Below the pieces are notes generated by a model. It did no database searches, was not told the DNA's origin, and saw only the letters and a list, made by a program, of their open reading frames with translations. Shown here in pieces: positions 21,481 to 32,496 of a DNA stretch of 64,000 bases. How positions within the stretch are numbered: position 1 is the first letter of the stretch; the number at the start of each line of letters is the position of its first letter. Source of the DNA: Riptortus pedestris (taxonomy: Eukaryota > Arthropoda > Insecta > Hemiptera > Alydidae); the NCBI GenBank assembly GCA_019009955.1, contig CM032230.1, positions 13,346,501 to 13,410,500 on the forward strand, in the 5' to 3' direction. The position numbers and the translations under genes are program-made.

Positions 21481-21615
21481 ATATAAATATATATATATAT
21501 ATATATACAGTTTTGAACGGACCTCATTTTCGTCGTCTACTAGGTAGGATCGATAGACATTCCGTCATGAGTACAACCTCAATAGCTGATTTCCCTTAAG
21601 GGAAATCTGCTAAAA
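21450..21615 (+). mobile_element. Element A 3' end with TA tract
   Basis: (TA)n with interruptions (21450-21508), then CAGTTTTGAACGGACCTCAT and the intact hairpin plus CTGCTAAAA. Only the part 3' of the microsatellite is present; Helitron B copy 2 takes the place of the 5' part. Confidence 0.8.
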
Positions 21616-21640
21616 AGGCAACTGCGAATACCTTTCGTTT

Positions 21641-22640
21641 TTGGTATCTACTGTATTTTTGAAACTACTTTTCGGTATAACAAACTATTCTTTCACTATG
21701 ATGAACCGTAGAAGTGTGTTTAAAACCACGGAGAAAAGGAATATAATACCTTTTCCCTTTGCAATTTCCTCACAAGGTTTAGGCTCTGTTTCAGGTATGT
21801 CGACGCCGAAGCAGCTTCTGGCAGTAGCCTATAGTATTATTGCATCCTTCTTACAAGGAAGAACATTTCAAGTGAAAGTATAACAACACTCTCAACACGA
21901 ACCGAGATATCAGAGCTGGCGTACTGCAAGGATCCATACTTATTCCTTTACTCTACATCCTCTACTGCAGTGACATTTCGCAGGTGGAAAATTCTTTATT
22001 AGCTACATTCGCAGATGACACACTCCTCTTCACTCAAGACGAAACACTAAACTCCTCCATACGCGATCTCCAAACAGCAGCCAACCAGGTTTCAAGATGG
22101 TTTAATAAGTGGAAGCTCTCGTTGAACCTCGATTAAACGCAGGCCAAGGTTTTTGCTTTTCGTCGTTTCAAGAACAAAAATCTTCCTGAACTGGTAATTG
22201 GACATCACTCAATTCCTTAGACACCGAAGGACCAGAGCATCCGCTATCTCGGAGTACATTTTGACACACGACTTACATGGCGGCATCGTATCCACATTAA
22301 ATTGTATGAAGCACACACACGACTTGCACAAATATACTCTTGAATAAATAAAAATACACTCATACTCCCTATAATAACATAGCCCAGTCTGGCTGGGCAT
22401 CAGCAACACGCACAAAAGAAACTACAGTCCTTCCACAGCAATGCACTTCGGATAACGGCAAATGCTTCCTGGTTGGTAGGAACAGCCAAATCCACAGGGA
22501 ATTGTTGGAGGTTACTCCTATTTTAGTTCATGTTCAACAACTTGTAAGGAAATATCATTGCAGCCTTTCCATGTCAAGAGGGGCCACCCATTATAATTTA
22601 GGCTCAACCACTGAAGAACGACTGCGCCCAAGGATGTACC
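21641..22640 (+). pseudogene. Jockey-like LINE reverse transcriptase, degraded
   Basis: Frames read LLAVAYSIIASFLQGRTFQV (before 21883), then RAGVLQGSILIPLLYILYCS and NSLLATFADDTLLFTQDE. The F-A-D-D catalytic box is intact. After it come SRWFNKWKLSLNLD and QSIRYLGVHFDTRLTWRHRI (the YLG box), then a thumb-like region with LAGHQQHAQKKLQSFHSNAL and RITANASWLVGT. Stops and frame changes occur (for example after SLNLD). The R-A-G-V-x-Q-G-S and F-A-D-D-T motifs place it near the jockey clade. No endonuclease domain is seen upstream. Confidence 0.8.
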
Positions 22641-23555
22641 AAAATATAATAATTTTGTAGCCAGTATTGAAGGTTTTTACAAATCCTTTTGAAACAGAAA
22701 TAACAGTATTACGCCTTACATCTTTGTCTTGAGACTACAGTCCATAACCTTAAACTTACTTGTTTTTATAAACCTTCCATTAGGTTGGCTTCTGTGACAA
22801 CACATCTGGAGATCGAGACAGTTCCTACTGGCTCTTAAGAGAAAATACGATAGAGCATAATATTTGTATTATGGAGTGAATATGTTGGAGGGATGGTTCT
22901 TGCCGGAGGTTATGTCAGACCAGCTGGCGGGGGTCTAAGATAAAGCCAAGATGAAGAGGCAGGCATGTTGTAAATAAGAGCAATAATAGAGAAGGCTCCG
23001 CGTCCTTCCTCAGTTTTATTCGTGTAGTTGTGTCTGGAATGGTTATATGTCAGTTATCATGTCCGCTCTCGAGATGAGGGAGGTTTCCTGTCCTCTGGCT
23101 GGTTATCCTGCAGAGGTTACGGCCGGCAATAAAGGTCTCCCCGCTGTGGCTGGAGTCGCTGTCTCTCTCACATCTCGACCAGGCTTGTCACTCCATCGCC
23201 AGGATCGTAAAGTCACTCGTCTCTCTCTCTGCTTTGGGTTGACTTCACATATTATATTCACTAAATCATACTCTATTATGTCACAACTCACCACTTAAAC
23301 ACACACAAAAGCTGCGCGTGTCCACATAAATTAATAGTGAACAAGATAGAAGTCTTAATTCATCCTGAAGGACGTACTAAAGACTTAATTGCCGTTATAA
23401 GGAGTCTCTTTTCCTTTAAAATATTATATATTCTGTTTCTTATAAAAGAGAGAAATATTTTATTTAATGGGTCGACACATCTGTATTTTTCAGAATTTTA
23501 AATATATAATAAACAAAAACAAAACAATTAAGAACGTTATGTTGTGGTAAGCTCT
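22641..23555. other. Unassigned stretch
   Basis: Short overlapping frames at 23047-23298 (both strands) show no domain. CTCTCT-rich near 23160-23230. Possibly single-copy intron or intergenic DNA. Confidence 0.4.
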
Positions 23556-23559
23556 TGAA

Positions 23560-23905
23560 ATGATCTGGGCTCCAGACGTCCGTTGGAAATTTTTTTGTTT
23601 TTCAGTGCGTTGTCCAAGATCAAATTCCTTTTTTGAAACTTCAGAAAATCCATTTTTCTGAGGTTCAATAAATTATGTACAACTTTTAATACACGTCTTA
23701 TTTGTTCACTTCGTACCAGCCAAGGAGCTTAGTCTGCTTTCCGGATTTTATTTTGGAATGCTTTAGTTGTTTTCTATTGTAGGTCTTGACATTTCTGCAA
23801 GTAGAGAACCCGACTGGTGAGGCGTGTTCTAGTAAAGGTGGAATGAGTGATTTAAAAAGTAGTTGCATGCAATCGGTTTGTATGTATATTCATCAGGGGG
23901 ATGCA
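23560..23905 (-). mobile_element. LINE reverse-transcriptase C-terminal fragment
   Basis: The minus strand gives LLFKSLIPPLLEHASPVGFS, close to the Y-x-S-L-x-x-P-x-L-E-Y-A-S-P-V-W motif of the LINE thumb/C-terminal region, followed by KQLKHSKIKSGKQTKLLGW and a stop. A further stretch (MDFLKFQKRNLILDNALKNK) matches the usual following helix. Degraded; clade unresolved. Confidence 0.55.
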
Positions 23906-23944
23906 GTTATGCTAATCAAAATAATTTAACCCTTTACTTTCCTG

Positions 23945-24990
23945 TTTTAGCAGATTAATCTAAGAGAAATCTGCTATTGAAGTTGTGCTCATGACGCAAT
24001 TTTCGGAAAATATCATCAAATATCCTGTGATCCTATCCAGGAGATGAAGAAAATGAGGTCCGATCGAAATATGATATATGTAGATTTATATGTTGGTCTG
24101 TGATCACTGTACATTTTTTAGCAGACTTCCCTTAAGGGAAATCAGCTATTGAGGTCGTACTCATGACGTGATTTTCGAAATTTTTCTTCAAATGCCCACC
24201 GATCCTACCTAGGAGATGACAAAAATGAGGTCTGTTAAAACTGTATTTATATATCTACATATTTGTTCGTTTTATGGAAAAAGAAAGATCAAGTTATTTA
24301 ACGGCTGAAATCGGACCAGTGGGAGGGGGGGTTTAGAGAGGAGGATTTTCGAAAATTCGAAATACCTCCGTTAAATACGTCGGATCCTATTGAAAATTAA
24401 ATTTACTATAAATATTGTTATGTACATGTATTCTCCATCTTGAATATTAACCGAGATATTTGCATTTTTATTAATTGTAACGGTGAGATCGGCTAACTTC
24501 GGGTCTAGTCGTGAGTTTCCGCCAAGAGCAAGTGCGACCGTTTCCCTGACTGTTCTGCTCTCTTGAAATTTCGCTATTGTAAAACTTCACCTGGGAAATC
24601 TGTTTAGTTTACCCAGCCCCTGCGTGACGGACTTTTATTAATTGCTATCAAACTCGATATTTAAACGTTTTATGTAAAAATAAAGATCATGTTCGTTAAT
24701 GGCTGAAATCTCGGACCAGTGGGAGGGGGTTAGGGGGAAATTTTGAAAATTCGAAATATCTCTATTACTATACGTCGGATCGAAAAAAGGTATACATTTA
24801 TTCTATCTTAAATATTATCCCAGATATTAGCATTTTTCAGTTTTCAGCAAAGCAGATATACTGAAACACTTTATTTGAAGCCTAAGTACTTATTTATTGT
24901 TCTTATTGAACTTTTAGTTTTTGAAATAAATACAAATACATGACTCACGTGGGAAGTCTGCTTAGTTAACGCAGCCCCTGCGCGACGGAC
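23945..24990 (-). mobile_element. Element A copy split by another element A
   Basis: The outer copy's 3' part is 23945-24115 (hairpin broken: AGCAGATTAATCTAAGAGAA) and its 5' part 24637-24990 (TTGCTATCAAACTCGATATT to GCGCGACGGAC). The two halves meet in the T-rich AATTTTTGTTTGATCG area that follows CGGTCGC in intact copies. Confidence 0.75.
24116..24636 (-). mobile_element. Element A, complete, inserted in element A
   Basis: TTTTAGCAGACTTCCCTTAA at the start and CCTGCGTGACGGACTTTT at the end. TATTTATATATCTACATATT replaces a long TA tract. About 520 bp. Better preserved than the copy it interrupts, so it is younger. Confidence 0.8.
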
Positions 24991-25368
24991 ATGTTCTCCG
25001 ACAGAACTACTTCTTCACGACTTGAAATACTATGCATTCAGTGTCTTATTAATTATTAACGCGTCAGTTAGAATAATATCCACAAACCATATGGAAGGTA
25101 TGAACTGCCGGTTTGTAGAGGGCCCTAAGTGATATACGAAGAGGAGCATATGTTGACGGGTATGGTGCTTGGAGGGGTGTGACAATGGGGTGCAGCCGAC
25201 CATGGAAGGGGGTGAACCAATGTGGTGGCCAAATTATTGCCCCCATAACGGCAGATCTACTAGCATTATACATACAGATACATACTCAACCAGGGATTAG
25301 CAACATAGGATGGCCTTCCTCGGGGTGCAGCACTCAGGATGTATTCTGAACTGCTTACGTGTGCTAGG
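24991..25368. other. Unassigned stretch
   Basis: No repeat or gene recognised. A 69-codon minus frame (25064-25273) has no domain. Confidence 0.4.
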
Positions 25369-25444
25369 TTTTAGGAGATTTCCATTAAGGGAAATCAACT
25401 AATGAGGTTGTACTCATGGCGCTATTTCCAAAAATGTCGATCCT

Positions 25445-25505
<61 letters not shown>
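25369..25505 (-). mobile_element. Element A 3'-end fragment with TA tract
   Basis: TTTTAGGAGATTTCCATTAA, then GAGGTTGTACTCATGGCGCT and TCGATCCTACCG, followed by (TA)n at 25449-25504. The copy is shortened between the hairpin and the microsatellite, and its 5' half is missing. Confidence 0.75.
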
Positions 25506-25508
<3 letters not shown>

Positions 25509-25920
25509 CGTATGTTGCTGGATATGGGAGGGCGGATCTGGGGAACAGGTCTTAATATCAAGAACGTGCCATCATTAGGTGCTAACATCAAACAAAAAGA
25601 GAGACATATTTAAGATCATGTGATATAACAAAAACTTACATTTGAAAAGTTTCAACCTAAACAAAATCACTAAAAACAGTCATGTACATTGTCCCAGCTT
25701 AAAACATTAAAACCTTAAAATCAGAGACAATCGCAAACAATAATAAAATATTATTTGAAGTTATTATTATGAATTATTTAACAAAATTCCTACCTCGGCT
25801 GTATTATAGCTGCTTTGGGGCCACTAATGGCGACTAGCAGACAGCCAGGCCTACTCAGCAGGACAGAACTTTGCATTTCCAACTGTACGTTTCGGCAGAT
25901 GCCCCTCTGTCTCACCAGCT
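25506..25920. other. Unassigned stretch
   Basis: No clear signal. GTTTCGGCAGATGCCCCTCT at 25890-25909 resembles sequences found near Penelope-like element ends and may be the 3' flank of the adjacent fragment. Confidence 0.4.
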
Positions 25921-26538
25921 AGATGTAAAGTGGTTCCAAGTTTTTAATGCGTTTATGGTCATATTCATAAACCAATAGAGCTACCTCATTTGGGCATTCT
26001 CGTGTTTTTCATTTTTTAAATGCTGGGGGAATGTTGAGTCCGTCCTAGATAAATGCTCCTGGCACCTTTCCCTAGATTTTCTGAACGTTCTACCAACATA
26101 AAACGCCCCAAATTCTCCACAAACAATTTATATATTCCTGACTTGTCTGGCAGTTTTACTGGGTCTTTCAATTGGCTTAAATAGGATATTAGATTATTTG
26201 TATTTGCAAAACCAACCCCAATTTTCCTGCGCCTCAAGATTCGCCGGATCTTCTCGGAGACGAATCCCCAGTTAGAGCAAAGAGCGCCACCTTTCTACTT
26301 CGGAGGTAACCCCAGACTCTTCTTCAGTCTTTCTACCTTCTTTCTCTGTATCATCCTATCCACAATGTCGAAACTATACCGATTCACCAACGCCACGTGG
26401 TGAATAAATTTTAACTCACGAGAGTAATCCTCATTGCTCGTCGGTACATCTAGCAATCGATTAGCGTATGACTGAAAACTCGTTAGATTTTGCATAAAGT
26501 GGTGGAACGAGGAATTAGGAATTGCTGTCACTTGCTGT
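25921..26538 (-). pseudogene. Penelope-like element fragment with GIY-YIG endonuclease
   Basis: The first part on the minus strand reads FHHFMQNLTSFQSYANRLLD, VPTSNEDYSRELKFIHHVAL and NRYSFDIVDRMIQRKK, matching the linker after the reverse transcriptase (H-R-L-L-x-x-P...N-G-Y-x-x-x-I-V-D). A second part gives KLPDKSGIYKLFVENLG and, after a one-base frame change, GAFYVGRTFRKSRERCQEHL. The S-G-I-Y-K-L and Y-V-G-R-T boxes with the following R and E-H are the GIY-YIG nuclease core. Two zinc-ligand cysteines usual after Y-K-L appear lost (V and L instead). Frameshifted and lacking the RT core, so non-functional. Confidence 0.8.
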
Positions 26539-26545
26539 TTATATA

Positions 26546-26618
<73 letters not shown>

Positions 26619-26632
26619 AACACACACATAAT
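26539..26632. repeat. Compound (TA)n(CA)n microsatellite
   Basis: TA repeats to about 26584, then CA repeats to about 26614 with a CAAACAAACA tail. It divides the Penelope fragment from element A body sequence. Confidence 0.9.
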
Positions 26633-26634
26633 GC

Positions 26635-26987
26635 CTCTAGCTCTGTTAATATTGAAGTTAGAGAAAACATGTATAAAACCACATTGAAAGAACATCAAAT
26701 TTGAAATGATATTGGCTCTATACAGTTTTTCGATACGACGTATACTAATGGAGATATTTTGAATTATTTTCGAAATTCCCCCCTAAACCCCATCCCGCAA
26801 ATACGCGGATCACAAATGAAATAACTTTTAAACCGCTAGAGATATAGCAAACTTTCAAAGGACCAACGTAGTAGCTCTCATCGAGACATTCCAGATGCGC
26901 CATTTATGAATCCCAAAAAAAAGTTTGAACTATTTAGTGCGGGCTTAAAAGTCGGAGTTTCCTCCGGAGTACAACCTCAATAGCTTA
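26635..26987 (+). mobile_element. Element A body remnant
   Basis: CAGTTTTTCGATACGACGTA, TAATGGAGATATTTTGAATT and CCCCCTAAACCCCATCCC are body blocks; GAGTACAACCTCAATAGC appears at 26968-26985 without the hairpin. Both ends lost. Confidence 0.6.
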
Positions 26988-26988
26988 A

Positions 26989-27944
26989 AAAGTTCTTCGC
27001 GCAGGGGCTGCGTAAACTAAACAGATTTCCCTCGCGAAGTTTAGTAATAGATAAATCTACATACTTGTAACACACCACTGTGAATATTAAGTGAATAAAT
27101 TCAAACGGAAATAAGAAATGATTCAGCCAATTTCAATTAACTGCCGACAGGAAGCGTTTGCAATGTAAACAAACAGGTCTGCCCGCCTCACACCGGAAAG
27201 AAAATCAATTACTGAAATATATCAGAATATAACATATTACTTTTATTGAAAAATATTTACTATATCTAGTACTGTTATTAATAAAGAGTCACAATAATTG
27301 TTATCTCAATGAATCAAAGTTTAGTAGTCCAAGACCTTAAGACCGGGGGGGGGGGGTCACCAGGACATATTTGCATGTATCTCGAATAATAAAGGTCACT
27401 TGTATACAAAATTTGGTATTTAAGCTTAGAATAATGTGGTTTATTACATAACTGAGTATTGTTAGTTTAACATTAGTAGAATTGGGGTTTGCTGAAGGCT
27501 GATAACTATAAAATCAAAATATCTCGGTTAATATTCATGATAGAGAAAATATGTATAGAGCTATATTTATAGATCATTTAATTTGCAATAAGATTGGTTA
27601 TAATTTTCCGATCCGACTTATAGTAACGGAGATATTTCGAATTTTCAAAATTCCCCCTCTAAACCCCTCCCCTCCCACTGGTCTGATTTCAGCCATTAAC
27701 TAACTTGATCTTCCTTTTTACATAAAACGATTAAATATCGAGTTTGGTAATGATCAAACAAAAATTGCGACCGCTAGAGTGGTAACAGACAAATACATAT
27801 ATAGATAGATATATACAGTTTTGAACGGACCTAATTTTTGTCATCTCCTAGGTAGGATCGATTGACATTTGAAGAAAAATTTGGAAAATCGATTCATGAG
27901 TACGACCTCAATAGATGATTTCCCTTAAGGGAAATCTGCTAAAA
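26989..27944 (+). mobile_element. Element A, full-length long subtype (A3)
   Basis: GTTCTTCGCGCAGGGGCTGC starts it; it ends AGGGAAATCTGCTAAAA. The A3-specific block (TGCCGACAGGAAGCG, CCTCACACCGGAAAGAAAA, ATATATCAGAATATAACATA) is at 27150-27240. A poly-G tract (27345-27355) precedes GTCACCAGGACATATTTGCA. The TA tract is short (TACATATATAGATAGATATA). About 955 bp. Confidence 0.85.
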
Positions 27945-28728
27945 CGGTATCTGGGATGGTCTACTGTAAATAACAAAGGTTAAACAAATCTTCTGAATCT
28001 GAAGAAATTTGAAGGTTTTTATGACATAATTGCCATATTTCTGAAGAATCTTCAAACGAGGTTATAAGTCTCCTGAGATCCGATGAAATTCCTCACATAT
28101 TACAATCACTCACAGTTCCCTCACTTATTGACCGCAATTGTTGAAGTGTTCGTTCATCGGCTTAGGTATAGTAACGTCTTACTTACATATCTGGAAGATG
28201 TTAATCTAACCTCCAGGTTAGGCTGGATTATATTCGGTGCTAATCCTCCAATATGGATACAGTGTCTGGAACTCGAGAATAAAAGGGATCCCAGTGAGTG
28301 GAAGACAAAAATCTTGGCATGAATGAAAAGGTGGCTTGAATGGGAAGAAGCCGGTGTCATGGCCGCCCTGTTTGACTAAATGTAAAACCAACAAGACAAA
28401 AGGCCCTGTCGGTATGTCTGCCTGTGTATATGTAGCCCTAGCATCCGTTCCACTCATGCCAGACAATGTTCCTCAATCCGTTATTGTTCTTTACACAAGG
28501 GAACATGGAGCCCTTTTACCAGCCTCCAACTATACACAAGCCAATAAACACTTCCCTGGGTATTAATATAGATTGTGTAGGTGGGAGCCGAGTCCCACCA
28601 ATTCAGCTAACCAGGTATGCCTCAGCCTGATATTTCACGTTAAACCATGTACATGTACGCAGAAAATAAGCGTTGTTTACTCCTACTGCTCAATACATTG
28701 TTCAAGTTTGGAGAATATGTAATTTGAC
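27945..28728. other. Unassigned stretch
   Basis: No recognised repeat. Frames at 28083-28566 on both strands overlap and show no domain. Confidence 0.4.
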
Positions 28729-29322
28729 AAAAGTCCGCCACGCAGGGGCTGCGTGAACTATGCAGATTTCCCACGTGAAGTTTTACAATAGAGAAATCTG
28801 CATACTGCTAACACTTAACACCACCATGAGTAAATACAATCGGTAATGAGAAATCGTTAAGTTAATTTCAATAAGCTCCCAACGGAAACGGCTTATGAAT
28901 TGTAAAAAAATAGGTCTGCCAACCACTTAGAGCTGAACAGATCCAGAAAGAAAAACAATTACTGATATGCATTTCAATATAAGACATTAACTTTATTGCA
29001 AACTATTTTCTTGATCTAGTACTGCAATTTATAATAAATCAGAATAATTTATATTTTAATAACTAAAATTTTAGTAGTCCAAGAAATAAAGAGGGGAGGG
29101 GGTCCAACGAAAAGAACGTATTTGCATATATATCACAAAGTAAAAGGTTAGAAGACAAGGACGGAGAAAGGTTAGGTTACACGAGTGCCACACAGTTACG
29201 GAAACGGCCGAACTAATCCAGAAACTTCTTTCAATAAGATTGGTTCTCTAAAAGTTTTGATCCGACGCTTAATAACGCGATATTAAGAATCTTCGAAATA
29301 TATATATATATATATATATATA
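28729..29322 (+). mobile_element. Element A3, 3' part replaced
   Basis: AAAAGTCCGCCACGCAGGGG to GATCCGACGCTTAATAACGC, then (TA)n at 29299-29322. The usual second half of the body is deleted between the GATATT block and the TA run. A Helitron B fragment follows directly. Confidence 0.7.
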
Positions 29323-29633
29323 ATTTTATTGGGCACTAACGATTGAATCGAACTTAAAAAAAAAAAAACTATATGTAAATTAGCATCAAGTTCTCCATTA
29401 TTATAAGCTTTATTAAATTTTTTAGGGTCGAACGGGAGTGGCGGTTATAAGGGAGGCCTGAATAAAAAAATCGCAATATTTCATTTTCTATTTGTTTTTA
29501 GTCAAACATGCACATAACAAAAGTTGTTTTTTGTGTTATTAAAAGTAGCTTTTGTATTAAACGTAATATTACTAAATTTAATATCCTAATCGCTTGAAAT
29601 ATCATGCAGGACAACGTCTGTCGGGTCCGCTAG
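29323..29633 (+). mobile_element. Helitron B relative, 5'-truncated
   Basis: GGGAGTGGCGGTTATAAGGG and ACATAACAAAAGTTGTTTTT are the subrepeat of Helitron B. The 3' end differs: GGACAACGTCTGTCGGGTCC then GCTAG, ending in CTAG. A single subrepeat remains. Confidence 0.65.
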
Positions 29634-30186
29634 AAAGAAGAAGAATTTTAGAAAAGTTAAAAAACCACGACCTTTCATTTGATATCCACCGAGCTATAAA
29701 TTCCAAAAGTAAGCCCATCTACAGAACTATATCCAGCTTTAATATATCCAGCCCGGAGAACTACATGACAGTTAAGACAAACATAAAAAAGCTAAGATCT
29801 GTTAGCCAATTAAGAGTATCAAGCTCAGAATTCACCAAACTTCAATCACGAAATTCGCGTTCTCATTCGAAGCTCAGGAACCTTGCACTTTTTGTAATCA
29901 GTTGATCCCTAATAGCCTGTAACATATACTTCTCTACTGTGAGAAGCTCACCGAAGACAGAAATAAATATCTACAAGCACTTTCCTCAGCAGTCAGTGAT
30001 GTGCATAAAATTGAAGAGATACTTAGTATCGATAGCCTTGAAAAACTACACAAGATTTACTGCTTCATCACGTCAGCATGCAATACTCTGGAATCTATAA
30101 GTGCCGATGGACCACACTCCACTTAAATGTTATATTAAGACGGAAAATGGTTAACAGAATGCTTTTATTTATGTTTTATATACTAT
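29634..30186. other. Unrecognised sequence with a 103-codon frame
   Basis: A frame at 29594-29905 (plus) starts inside the Helitron end and reads LERRRILEKLKNHDLSFDIH and similar; most of it is Ser/Lys/Arg-rich with no domain I recognise. Frames after it (to about 30120) have a coding-like look (LSSAVSDVHKIEEILSIDSL) but are broken by stops. It could be a captured or decayed coding segment; function unknown. Confidence 0.35.
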
Positions 30187-31154
30187 ATTAGCAGATTTCC
30201 CCTAAGGGAAATCAGCTATTGAGGTCGTACTCATGACACGATTTTCGAAAAATTTCTTGAAAATGTCCATCGATCCTACCTAGGAGATGACGAAAATGAG
30301 GTCCCGTTCAAAATTATATATATATATTTTGTCTGCTAAACGCTCTTGCGTTCGCAATGTTTTGTTTTGATCGTTTACGAAACTCGATATTTAACCGTTT
30401 TATGTAAAAAGAACAGATCAAGTTCGTTTAATGCTGAAATCGGACTCAGAGAAGGAAGTGGGGGGGGGGTTTTAAGAGGGGCGATTTTCGAAAATTCGCA
30501 ATATCTCCGTTATTATGCATCGGATCGAAAAATTGTATATCACCAATATGATTGAAAATTAAATTTACTATAAATATTGTTATATACGTTTATTCTCAAT
30601 CTTGAATATTAACCGAGATATTTGCGTTTTTCAGTTTTTCCAGCAAACGCGCCACTTCTACACCTTTTACGTAAACAATACTGTGCTATAAAATAATTCA
30701 AATTATGTGAAGTTTAAATACCAAAAATTTTTTTCAATATACCTTTTTTATACGAGATACATGCAAGTATGCACTGGTGACCCCCCCCCCTCTTTAAAGT
30801 TTTGGACTACTAAAATTTATTGATTCAGATAACAATTAATTACTGACTCATTATTAATTACAGTACTATATATAGTAAATAGTTCTCAATAAAATTAATG
30901 TGTTATAATTTTAATATATTGTTAGTAATTGTTTTTTCATTTCCGGTGTAAGGCCGGCCGACCCGTTTGATTTTTGACATTTCTAACCTAACGCTTCCTG
31001 TCGGCAGGTTATTGAAATTGAATCAAACATTTCTTATTTCCGTTTGTATTTATTCACGGTTTTGCTATGTTAGCAGTATGTAAACTCATCTATTACTAAA
31101 CTTCACGAGGGAAATCTGCTTAGTTTACGCAGCCCCTGCGTGACGGACTTTTTT
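30187..31154 (-). mobile_element. Element A3, full-length, with many small indels
   Basis: The 3' end AGCAGATTTCCCCTAAGG and 5' end CCTGCGTGACGGACTTTTTT are both present. Compared with other copies it has many single-base insertions in 30300-30800 (for example GGTCCCGTTC, TGCTAAACGCTCTTGCG). The A3 CCTGTCGGCAGG block is at 30997-31008. Confidence 0.82.
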
Positions 31155-31890
31155 ACTATTTACACTATATTGCTTTTTATTGTCATATTATTGCTTGGAT
31201 TTAATTATTTATTTAAAAAAGACAGAATTGTTATTTGTTTATTTCATTTGTACAAGACGTAAATCTTAAAAACATGACGTAACAAATAAATATATATTCT
31301 ATTCTATATTGTATAATCTCACACAGCTATATTCTCTAGAATGACACCTTAAAAAATGAGTTTTAATGACGTAAAGTGATAAATAAATCTAATGATGAAT
31401 TAAAATTTACCGTAGCCAGCGGATTGGAGACACAAGATGACATGAAACACAAGATATACACTCATGTTGATAGATTATATAGATAGAACATGAGAAGATT
31501 TTTGTTATTATCCTTAGTGTTCAATAACATGAAATTTCAAGTGGGAATATGCGTATTTGAAGCCTTTAAATTATTTATTATTCAAATTTTTTTGTAACTC
31601 ACTTTGAATTATAAAAAGTAAGCTGAGAGAATTTTAAATATCTAAATACTGAATAATGCAAGATATGTTTTAACTGTCAATAGATGGCCTTCTAACCACG
31701 TTCTCTGAGTAATATTTCTTCAAGGGGAAGGAGAATCTTAAACCATCAACATATCTCTATGAATATGATAGGTTCAGGGTAAGTATTATCACAACTAACT
31801 AGCCAGAACGCCATGATGGGTAATATGGTGGTGCAATTTACATCTGTCACAAACATTACCATAAGAAAAAAAAGAATATATGTAAATATT
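31155..31890. other. Unassigned AT-rich stretch
   Basis: No repeat, RNA or coding signal recognised. Confidence 0.45.
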
Positions 31891-32496
31891 AAAAAACGTC
31901 CGTCACTCAGGGGCTGCGTAAACTAAGCAGCAGATTTCCCACGTCAAGTTATACAATAGAGAAATCTCCATACGAGAGCCAAACCAGTTTGCGGGAAAGA
32001 GGCCGAACTAGCTTTTGGCGGGAAACTCAAACGTTCGTTATCGGCCCAAATTTAATACAAATGCAAATATCTCGGTTAATATTCAAGATAGAGAATAAAT
32101 GTATAGAACAATATTTATAGTAAATGTAATTTACAATAAGATTGGTTCTATACAATGTTTTGATCCGACGTATGGTAACGGAGATATTTTGAATTTTCGA
32201 AAATCACCCCTCTAAACCCCCTACCCCTCCCACTGGTCTGATTTCAGCCAATAACGAACTTGATCTGTCTTTTTGCATAAAACGTTTAAATATAGAGTTT
32301 TGTAACGATCAAACAAAAATTGCGACCGCTAGAGTGTTAACAGACAAATATATTTTATATATATATCTAATTTTGAACGGACCTCATTTTCGTCATCCCC
32401 TGGGTAGGATCGATGGACATTGGAAGAAAAATTTCGAAAATCGCGTCATGAGTACAACCTTAATAGCTGATTTCCCTTAAGGGAAATCTGCTAAAA
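31891..32496 (+). mobile_element. Element A, full-length (A1)
   Basis: ACGTCCGTCACTCAGGGGCT starts it; a 3-base duplication gives AAGCAGCAGATTTCCC; the hairpin and GCTAAAA end are intact. The TA tract is short (32345-32370). Confidence 0.85.

Noticed and set aside
23047..23298. Overlapping 83- and 63-codon frames as a short gene
   Set aside because: Both strands open over the same interval with no domain; chance frames in a less AT-rich patch.
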